This document shows positions 1 to 4,198 of a stretch of DNA of 5,134 bases, in pieces (positions within the stretch are counted from its first letter, which is position 1; every line of letters begins with the position of its first letter). Origin of the DNA: Gemmatimonadota bacterium. GTDB lineage: Bacteria > Gemmatimonadota > Gemmatimonadetes > Gemmatimonadales > Gemmatimonadaceae. The notes beneath the pieces were generated by a model, which had not been told where the DNA came from, ran no database searches, and was given only the letters and a program-made list of their open reading frames with translations. The DNA lies in assembly GCA_003222065.1 (NCBI GenBank), contig QHUV01000250.1, positions 1 through 5,134 on the forward strand. Direction: 5' to 3'. The position numbers and the translations under genes were made by a program.

Positions 1-321
1 TGGCGATATTCGATACTCGTCGTCATTGTCGGCGCGCTGTTTCTCGTCGTTGGGGCCGTGCTCAACGGGCGCTACGTGCGCGAGATGTTTGTGAACCGCG
101 GGCCACTGCGGCGTCGCGACCAGCCGCAGCACGCGGAGTTGGCAACTGGAGACGCGAGCGAAATCGAGCAGGAACGTCTCATCGCGAGCGATTCGGGCAC
201 CCTATCGAGCACGGGCGCCGCGTGGGACGGCGTCGACCGCCGCAAGACTCCGCGCGACGGGAACCGCAAACCGCGGCGCAGGGACGCGTCCTCGGACGAC
301 CCCATGGCCCCTGATACATAA
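1..321 (+). CDS. C-terminal part of a membrane-anchored protein, function unknown (5' end outside window)
   Basis: The frame is open from base 1 and ends at TAA 319-321, giving 106 visible residues. Residues 3-20 (starting YSILVVIVGALF) are a hydrophobic transmembrane helix. A basic stretch follows (GRYVREMF, then PLRRRD near 35-40), which would favour a cytoplasmic side for the tail under the positive-inside rule. The last 70 or so residues are hydrophilic, rich in R, D, S and P, without recognisable motifs, and probably disordered. An internal ATG at 85 and a CTG at 61 exist, but the frame is open upstream of the helix, so the true start most likely lies outside the window. It reads in the same direction as hslV and ends 33 bases before it, so co-transcription is possible. 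I do not recognise the family; it could be a single-pass protein or the last helix of a larger one. Confidence 0.6.
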   Translation, partial: WRYSILVVIVGALFLVVGAVLNGRYVREMFVNRGPLRRRDQPQHAELATGDASEIEQERLIASDSGTLSSTGAAWDGVDRRKTPRDGNRKPRRRDASSDDPMAPDT

Positions 322-342
322 CCCCTAGCCTTTTCCGCGCTG

Positions 343-348
343 TATCTT
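343..348 (+). promoter_or_regulatory. Possible -10 element (TATCTT) placing transcription start at the hslV ATG
   Basis: TATCTT matches the -10 consensus at four of six positions. Its last base is seven bases before the A of the hslV ATG, the distance expected between a -10 box and +1. No Shine-Dalgarno sequence lies before the ATG. Together this suggests a leaderless hslVU mRNA. No good -35 hexamer is visible 16-18 bases upstream, so the call is tentative; the operon may instead be read from the upstream gene. Confidence 0.3.
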
Positions 349-354
349 CCGTGC

Positions 355-900
355 ATGTCAGAGATACTGCCGCGCATTCGCGCGACGACCATTCTTGCGG
401 TTCGTAGGAACGGGAAGGTAGCGCTAGGAGGGGATGGCCAGGTCACCGTCGGTGAGACGGTGATGAAGTCAAACGCTCATAAGGTGCGTGCCATCCGAGG
501 TGGAAAGCTTCTCGCCGGATTCGCCGGTTCGGCAGCCGACGGGATGCGCCTTTTCGAAAAGTTCGAGGAGAAGCTCGAGCGATATCCCGAGAACATGCCC
601 CGCGCCGCGGTCGAGCTGGCGAAGGACTGGCGTAGCGACCGCGTCCTTCGGCGGCTCGAGGCGCTCCTTGTCGTTGTCGACCGGGACCATGGGTTCGTCA
701 TCTCCGGTACGGGCGAATTGATCGAGCCTGACGACGGTGTACTCGCGATCGGTTCCGGCGGTGCATACGCGCTGGCCGCGGCTCGCGCGCTCATCACGAA
801 CACCGATCTCGAGCCAAAGCAGATCGTCGAGCGGAGTCTACGAATCGCCGGCGAGATTTGCGTGTATACCAACACCAATGTCACGGTGCTTGAAGCGTAA
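355..900 (+). CDS. hslV: HslV (ClpQ), threonine peptidase subunit of the HslUV protease
   Basis: HslV forms a double-hexamer proteolytic chamber in the cytoplasm and degrades proteins unfolded and fed in by HslU. The 181-residue product matches the family throughout. A 10-residue propeptide ([10 protein letters not shown]) precedes [10 protein letters not shown], so Thr11 should become the N-terminal nucleophile after self-processing. Counted from that Thr, the conserved residues fall where expected: Asp17 (D27, in GDGQVT), Lys33 (K43, in AHKVR) and Ser124 (S134, in GSGG). Further family blocks are [12 protein letters not shown] (52-63), [12 protein letters not shown] (84-95), LEALLVV (101-107) and GEICVYTN (166-173). 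The mature chain of 171 residues is close to that of E. coli HslV. The ATG at 355 is the only plausible start; no Shine-Dalgarno sequence precedes it. The stop overlaps the hslU start as TAATG, which suggests translational coupling. All visible catalytic residues are intact. Confidence 0.97.
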   Translation: MSEILPRIRATTILAVRRNGKVALGGDGQVTVGETVMKSNAHKVRAIRGGKLLAGFAGSAADGMRLFEKFEEKLERYPENMPRAAVELAKDWRSDRVLRRLEALLVVVDRDHGFVISGTGELIEPDDGVLAIGSGGAYALAAARALITNTDLEPKQIVERSLRIAGEICVYTNTNVTVLEA

Positions 901-2372
901 TGCCTTCAAACCGCACCGAACAAACCCTCGCCCGACTCGCCGATCTGACGCCAAAGCAGATCGTCGCCGAGCTCGATCGCTATATCGTCGGGCAGGCGGA
1001 CGCGAAGAAGGCGGTCGCGATCGCGTTGCGTAATCGGTGGCGTCGTCAGCGCGCACCAGAATCGATTCGCGAGGAGATCAGTCCCAACAACATCATTCTC
1101 ATCGGTCCCACAGGGGTGGGAAAGACAGAGATCGCGCGACGGCTGGCAAAGCTCGCCGGCGCCCCATTCATCAAGGTCGAGGCGTCGAAGTTCACCGAGG
1201 TCGGATACGTCGGGCGAGATGTGGAAGGGATGGTTCGCGATCTCGTGGAGAGCGCGATCGACATGGTGCGTGGCGAACGTGAGGCCGAAGTCGAGGACCT
1301 CGCGAACGAGCGTGTCGACGACCGGCTGCTCGATCTCCTGTTGCCCCCGCCACCGAAGTCGCCCGACGGCGCGCGGAAAGAAGTGTTGGAGTCGAACGGA
1401 AGCGAGGAGACTGATGACACGTTAGGCGTGTTCGTCGTCTCCGGAAGCGGAGCGGTGACCAAGGAGCGCACCGATCCCGGTACGGAGCGCTATCAGCGGA
1501 CCCGTGAGAAATTGCGGCAGCTTCTGCTCGACGGTCAGCTGGAGACACGAGAGGTCGAGGTCGAAGTGCCGGCGACGGCTCCGATGTTCGACATGTTCGC
1601 GTCGCAAGGTGCGCCAGAGGGAATGGAGAACTTCACGGAGATGCTTCAAGGCATGCTCCCGAAGCGCACGAAGAAGCGAACGGTGAAGGTGAGCGAGGCG
1701 CGACGTGTGCTATTCGAGCAGGAGCTCGAAAAGCTCATCGACCTGGAAGACGTCACCGCTGACGCCCTCGAGCGCGTGGAGAAGTTGGGCATCATCTTCC
1801 TCGACGAGATCGACAAGATCGCCGGTGAACGGTCGCAGATGGGCGGACCTGACGTCTCGCGGGAGGGTGTGCAGCGTGACCTGCTGCCGATCGTCGAAGG
1901 ATCGAACGTCCAGACGAAGTACGGGATGGTGAAGACGGACCACGTCCTCTTCATCGCCGCCGGCGCATTTCACGTGTCGAAGCCGAGCGATCTCATTCCC
2001 GAGCTGCAAGGCCGTTTTCCGATACGCGTTGAACTGAAGCCCCTCACCGAGAGGGACTTTGTTCGCATCATGACCGAGCCGGAGAACGCGCTTACCAAAC
2101 AATACGCGGCCTTGGTCAGCGCCGACGGCGCGTCGCTCGACTTTACGGAGGAGGGGATTCGCGAGATCGCGCGCCTCGCGGCGCAGGTGAACGAGCGGAT
2201 GGAGAACATCGGCGCGCGGCGGCTGCACACGGTGATGACGACGTTGCTCGAGGAAGTGCTCTACGCGCTCCCGGACGGCACCATCGGTCGTGTCGTTGTC
2301 GATCCAGAAATGGTCCGCGAGCGACTCAAGTCGATCGCGGAAGACGAAGACCTTCGGAAATACATTCTCTAA
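900..2372 (+). CDS. hslU: HslU (ClpY), AAA+ unfoldase ATPase of the HslUV protease, with an enlarged I-domain
   Basis: HslU is a hexameric ATPase that unfolds substrates and threads them into HslV. The 490-residue product has a Walker A GPTGVGKT (69-76), the pore-loop GYVG (102-105) that grips substrate, Walker B IIFLDEID (298-305), the GPDVSREGVQRDLLP block (316-330), the arginine-finger region GRFPIRVEL (371-379), and the sensor-2 motif NIGARRLHT (436-444). It ends in EDLRKYIL, the tail that inserts between HslV subunits to activate them. E. coli HslU has 443 residues. The excess here is about 12 residues at the N-terminus and nearly 30 in the I-domain (about 153-201), where an acidic run (ESNGSEETDD) is followed by GVFVVSG. 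The I-domain admits and positions substrates, so the extra segment could alter substrate choice; that is inference. The start overlaps the hslV stop by one base and terminator hairpins follow, so hslVU looks like a complete two-gene operon. Confidence 0.98.
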   Translation: MPSNRTEQTLARLADLTPKQIVAELDRYIVGQADAKKAVAIALRNRWRRQRAPESIREEISPNNIILIGPTGVGKTEIARRLAKLAGAPFIKVEASKFTEVGYVGRDVEGMVRDLVESAIDMVRGEREAEVEDLANERVDDRLLDLLLPPPPKSPDGARKEVLESNGSEETDDTLGVFVVSGSGAVTKERTDPGTERYQRTREKLRQLLLDGQLETREVEVEVPATAPMFDMFASQGAPEGMENFTEMLQGMLPKRTKKRTVKVSEARRVLFEQELEKLIDLEDVTADALERVEKLGIIFLDEIDKIAGERSQMGGPDVSREGVQRDLLPIVEGSNVQTKYGMVKTDHVLFIAAGAFHVSKPSDLIPELQGRFPIRVELKPLTERDFVRIMTEPENALTKQYAALVSADGASLDFTEEGIREIARLAAQVNERMENIGARRLHTVMTTLLEEVLYALPDGTIGRVVVDPEMVRERLKSIAEDEDLRKYIL

Positions 2373-2394
2373 CGAGCGGGCTCCTTCTAAGTAA

Positions 2395-2418
2395 TCGCGA
2401 AAGCTGACGCTTACGCGA
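2395..2418. repeat. Small hairpin after hslU
   Basis: TCGCG at 2395-2399 pairs with CGCGA at 2414-2418, and AAGC at 2401-2404 pairs with GCTT at 2409-2412, with one A-A mismatch and a four-base TGAC loop. It sits 22 bases past the hslU stop and is followed by AAAACAAG, not a T-run, so alone it is a poor + strand terminator. It may protect the 3' end or help the larger hairpin just downstream. Confidence 0.4.
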
Positions 2419-2420
2419 AA

Positions 2421-2460
2421 ACAAGAAAGCTCGGCAGGCGTACCTGCCGAGCTTTCCTGT
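2421..2460. terminator. Strong bidirectional terminator between hslU and the convergent small gene
   Basis: The arms 2421-2438 and 2443-2460 pair at 17 of 18 positions, including an uninterrupted 14-bp core (2425-2438 with 2443-2456) around a CGTA loop. On the minus strand the stem is followed by TTGTTTT, a proper U-rich tract, so it is a good intrinsic terminator for the gene at 2510-2716. On the plus strand the stem ends in GCTTTCCTGT with only a short T-run, so termination of hslU would depend on hairpin strength. Its place between two convergent stop codons fits this use. Confidence 0.85.
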
Positions 2461-2474
2461 CCCTCCCCAGGGAC
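2459..2474. repeat. Accessory hairpin next to the terminator
   Basis: GTCCCT (2459-2464) and AGGGAC (2469-2474) form a perfect 6-bp stem with a CCCC loop. It shares two bases with the main terminator, so both cannot form fully at once. It lies in the 3' untranslated part of the minus-strand small gene and may help termination; the role is inferred only from position. Confidence 0.35.
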
Positions 2475-2509
2475 CCCTCTCACCTGCACCCGCAACCTGC
2501 AGACGGCAT

Positions 2510-2716
2510 TTACACCAGCTTGAGCGCCGCGCGCTTGGAGCGATACCGCGCTGAGCTCGCGCTCAGGCGCTTCGACGCCGCGGCAAAGATTCGCGCCGAT
2601 GCACGAAGCGAAGAAGTCGCTTCGGCGAGACGGTCGCCGCTGTCGCCTAGCGTGCGCAGCTGCGCTTCCAAATCGGCGAAGGCATTCGTCGAACGGTTGT
2701 TAGTGAAGTTGAACAT
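2510..2716 (-). CDS. Unrecognised 68-residue protein, Ala/Ser-rich with a basic C-terminus
   Basis: The start is ATG at 2716, chosen because GGGAGGAGG stands directly before it; the stop is TAA at 2512-2510. The frame stays open upstream to a TTG at 2881, but that start has no ribosome binding site. The product begins MFNFTNNRSTNAFADLEAQL and is then mostly predicted helix: A/S/L-rich from about residue 12, ending in a K/R-rich stretch (SKRLSAS, ARYRSKRAALK) at about 48-66. There is no signal peptide, membrane segment, cysteine pair or catalytic motif. The basic tail would allow binding to nucleic acid or to another acidic partner, but that is inference. Its own strong ribosome binding site, the terminator on its downstream side and the structured leader support a real gene. 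I do not recognise a family. The weak antisense reading on the plus strand (2520-2780) starts only at TTG. Confidence 0.65.
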   Translation of the reverse strand: MFNFTNNRSTNAFADLEAQLRTLGDSGDRLAEATSSLRASARIFAAASKRLSASSARYRSKRAALKLV

Positions 2717-2817
2717 AAGACCTCCTCCCGCGACGTCGCGGTCAGTAGGAAACGCGAAAGGCATCTCGCTGAAGTCGTGATGCGGGCGCTCAGCGTAGAT
2801 GCCTTGGGAGAGGTCTT
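2717..2817 (-). promoter_or_regulatory. Candidate structured 5' leader that sequesters the Shine-Dalgarno sequence
   Basis: On the minus strand AAGACCTC-TCCC (2817-2806) is complementary to GGGA-G-GAGGTCTT (2729-2717): 12 base pairs with one bulged G, covering the whole Shine-Dalgarno sequence up to the base before ATG. Directly inside, AAGGCATCT-A-CGCTGA (2805-2790) pairs with TCAGCG-AGATGCCTT (2772-2758): 15 pairs with one bulged A and a 17-base loop. A 14-base palindrome (2728-2741, CCGCGACGTCGCGG) adjoins the Shine-Dalgarno arm, shares two bases with it, and could form a competing hairpin. The layout resembles a three-way junction that closes the ribosome binding site, as in riboswitches, RNA thermometers or autoregulated leaders. 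I recognise no known RNA family. The pairings are read directly; the regulatory role is inference. Confidence 0.5.
2721..2729 (-). promoter_or_regulatory. Strong Shine-Dalgarno sequence of the small gene
   Basis: Read on the minus strand this is GGGAGGAGG followed by TCTT and ATG. GGAGG occurs at seven bases from the start, an optimal spacing. It is by far the best ribosome binding site in the window; hslV, hslU and argF have none as clear. It fixes the start of the small gene at 2716. Confidence 0.75.
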
Positions 2818-2950
2818 GGCACACCAGGGCGGTCGATCTCGCGATCGGACCGGCCAGAGTGGCTCGGCTCACCTTCGGCAACCGGACGACGTCGTCGGGC
2901 GATTTGCCCTTCGACGTTCCTGGCTTTGCGGCCCCGCCTCGCGACGGGTG

Positions 2951-2959
2951 TGCTAGTAT
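2951..2959 (+). promoter_or_regulatory. Extended -10-like element, upstream copy (TGCTAGTAT)
   Basis: TGCTAGTAT fits the TG-N-TATAAT extended -10 pattern in the TG and in four of six hexamer positions. No good -35 hexamer lies 16-18 bases upstream, which extended -10 promoters can tolerate. It faces argF, 327 bases before the argF ATG. Confidence 0.3.
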
Positions 2960-2984
2960 CGAGTGAGGGTCTTTCAGTTTGGCC

Positions 2985-2993
2985 TGCTATAAA
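2985..2993 (+). promoter_or_regulatory. Extended -10 element, downstream copy (TGCTATAAA), best argF promoter candidate
   Basis: TGCTATAAA has the TG dinucleotide and a hexamer matching TATAAT at five of six positions, the best promoter-like sequence seen in the window. No consensus -35 stands at the usual distance. Transcription would begin near 3000, leaving a leader of about 285 bases before argF that includes the inverted repeat and the large palindrome below. Confidence 0.5.
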
Positions 2994-2996
2994 GCA

Positions 2997-3025
2997 ACGC
3001 GTGGGCCGCGGTCGGCGGCACGCGT
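2997..3025. repeat. Inverted repeat at the predicted argF transcription start
   Basis: ACGCGTG (2997-3003) and CACGCGT (3019-3025) form a perfect 7-bp stem. Inside it GCCG (3005-3008) pairs with CGGC (3013-3016) around a CGGT loop. The repeat begins four bases after the TATAAA hexamer. It could be an operator for a dimeric regulator or a hairpin at the 5' end of the mRNA; it does not resemble the AT-rich E. coli ARG box. Confidence 0.45.
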
Positions 3026-3116
3026 AACTTGCAGCCGGCGCGGTACTTCCGGTACACTGCCAACAAACGTGACGGTGGAAAGTTCTTGCAGACCGCATGA
3101 CCTCTTGAATGTTGCG

Positions 3117-3166
3117 AGAGCTGTTGCTCACGTGTTGCGCGCGCGCAGCACGTGAGCAACAGCTCT
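3117..3166. repeat. 50-bp near-perfect palindrome in the argF leader
   Basis: The arms 3117-3134 (starting AGAGCTGTTGCTCACGTG) and 3149-3166 are perfect reverse complements over 18 bp. The central 14 bases, T-TGCGCGCGCGCA-G, are themselves self-complementary, with one G-T pair at the boundary. Each arm holds CACGTG. As RNA it would make a very stable hairpin of about 22-23 bp. No T-run follows (GGCTCGCTCG instead), so it is not a standard intrinsic terminator. It may be an attenuator, a site for a dimeric protein, or a dispersed palindromic repeat; the sequence alone does not decide. Confidence 0.75.
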
Positions 3167-3167
3167 G

Positions 3168-3224
3168 GCTCGCTCGCTGGCGCTCGCGACACGCCCATTT
3201 GAAGTCGCTCGCGCAAGCGCTCGC
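3168..3224. repeat. GCTCGC-rich low-complexity tract
   Basis: GCTCGC occurs five times, at 3168, 3172 (overlapping), 3182, 3207 and 3219, just after the palindrome. Spacing is irregular, so this is low-complexity sequence, not a clean tandem array. No function is visible. Confidence 0.45.
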
Positions 3225-3242
3225 TCCTGCTCCCCTCGCCTG

Positions 3243-3284
3243 TTACGCTTCAGCCTCCACGCTCAACGCTCCACGCCCGACGCA
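3243..3284 (+). repeat. Degenerate 7-base tandem repeat ending one base before the argF start codon
   Basis: Six consecutive 7-base units share the pattern YNACGCT. The A at unit position 3 and the C at position 6 are kept in all six, and the core ACGC in five of six (the second unit has AGCC). The array ends at 3284 and the argF ATG begins at 3286, so it replaces the usual ribosome binding site region. The strand shown is C-rich and lacks any GGAGG-like sequence. Confidence 0.6.
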
Positions 3285-3285
3285 A

Positions 3286-4194
3286 ATGGAACGCGACTTT
3301 CTTCAGATCCCCGACTTTAGCCGCGACGAGATCAACAGCCTGTTCGACATCGCTGACCGCATGAAGGCGGGCAAGTACAAGAAGCGCCCGCTCGAGGGGA
3401 AGTCGCTGGCGATGATCTTCATGAAGTCGTCCACGCGAACGCGTGTCTCGTTCGAGGTCGGGACCTATCAGCTGGGGGGACACGCGCTCTTTCTTTCGCC
3501 ACGCGACGTGCAATTGGGCCGCGGTGAGCCGATCGCTGATACGGCGCGTGTCCTCTCTCGGTACGTCGACGGCATCATGATCCGTACGTTCGCGCACCAG
3601 GACATCGAGGAGCTCGCGAAGTACGCCTCCGTACCGGTGATCAACGGCCTCACCGACCTCGTGCACCCATGCCAGGTCCTCGCCGACCTGCTCACCGTTA
3701 GGCAACAGCTGGGCGACGTTGCCGAGCAGCGTTACGCCTGGATCGGTGACGGCAACAACATGGCGAACTCCTGGATCAACGCGGCGTACGTGTTCGGGTT
3801 CGACCTCACGCTCGCCTGTCCGGAAGGATACGAGCCGGCCGACCATCTCCTCGCGCGAGCCCTGAAGAAGGCGAGGGTGCGCGTCGTCAGAGATCCAATG
3901 GAAGCGGCCGATGGCGCGGACGTCGTGAACACCGACGTGTGGGCGTCGATGGGCCAGGAAGAGGAACAGAAAGATCGCGTGCGGGCGTTCGCGAATTACA
4001 CGGTCGACGCGAAGCTCATGACGCGTGCGTCAAAGAAAGCGATCTTCCTTCACTGCCTGCCCGCGCATCGGGGTGAAGAAGTCGCCGCGGACGTCATCGA
4101 CGGCCCGCGCAGCCGGGTGTGGGACGAGGCGGAGAACCGCCTGCACATTCAGAAGGCGATCATGGCCGCGTTGATGGGCGGCGAGTCGATCTGA
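3286..4194 (+). CDS. argF: Ornithine carbamoyltransferase, anabolic
   Basis: OTCase joins carbamoyl phosphate and L-ornithine to give citrulline and phosphate in arginine biosynthesis; it is a cytoplasmic trimer. From ATG 3286 the product has 302 residues, the normal family length. Visible motifs are the carbamoyl-phosphate site SSTRTR (48-53), HPCQ (127-130), the hinge region WIGDGNN (152-158), the SMG loop in DVWASMGQE (217-225) that closes over ornithine, and the catalytic HCLPAHRG (256-263). HCLPA with SSTRTR supports a true OTCase over the N-acetyl- or N-succinylornithine enzymes, which usually carry HCLPV. The frame is open upstream to an ATG at 3109, but those 59 residues encode a palindrome and low-complexity repeats and match nothing in the family, so 3286 is preferred. 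No Shine-Dalgarno sequence precedes it. No other arg gene is nearby. It meets the next gene tail to tail, four bases apart. Confidence 0.97.
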   Translation: MERDFLQIPDFSRDEINSLFDIADRMKAGKYKKRPLEGKSLAMIFMKSSTRTRVSFEVGTYQLGGHALFLSPRDVQLGRGEPIADTARVLSRYVDGIMIRTFAHQDIEELAKYASVPVINGLTDLVHPCQVLADLLTVRQQLGDVAEQRYAWIGDGNNMANSWINAAYVFGFDLTLACPEGYEPADHLLARALKKARVRVVRDPMEAADGADVVNTDVWASMGQEEEQKDRVRAFANYTVDAKLMTRASKKAIFLHCLPAHRGEEVAADVIDGPRSRVWDEAENRLHIQKAIMAALMGGESI

Positions 4195-4198
4195 CGCC

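Larger units (their letters stand above)
2717..3285. other. Divergent intergenic region between the small gene and argF
   Basis: No convincing gene lies in these 569 bases. From the left it holds the structured leader of the small gene, two extended -10-like elements facing argF, an inverted repeat, a 50-bp palindrome, a GCTCGC-rich tract and a heptamer repeat. In 2818-2950, which should contain the promoter of the small gene, I see no clear -35/-10 pair on the minus strand. In 3026-3108 I see nothing I can name beyond two copies of CTTGCAG (3028 and 3085). No tRNA was found. Confidence 0.6.

Noticed and set aside
1710..2495. Long minus-strand open frame (261 codons) opposite hslU
   Set aside because: Antisense shadow of a highly conserved gene; it runs through the terminator and shows no family motif.
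2520..2780. Plus-strand open frame opposite the small gene
   Set aside because: Starts only at TTG and mirrors the minus-strand gene, which has much better translation signals.
2717..2881. A 55-residue N-terminal extension of the small minus-strand gene from TTG 2881
   Set aside because: TTG without a Shine-Dalgarno sequence, against ATG 2716 with a near-perfect one; the extra stretch also coincides with the strong leader pairing.
2982..3110. Possible tRNA or other stable RNA gene in the argF leader
   Set aside because: No T-loop consensus, acceptor pairing or CCA end could be found; the stems seen do not form a cloverleaf.
2790..3131. Minus-strand open frame of 113 codons in the intergenic region
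   Set aside because: Arg-rich composition typical of chance frames in GC-rich DNA, no ribosome binding site seen, no recognisable motif, and it overlaps the structured leader.
3109..3285. A 59-residue N-terminal extension of argF from the in-frame ATG at 3109
   Set aside because: It encodes the palindrome and low-complexity repeats, has no ribosome binding site, and would make the enzyme far longer than OTCases; 3286 gives the family length.
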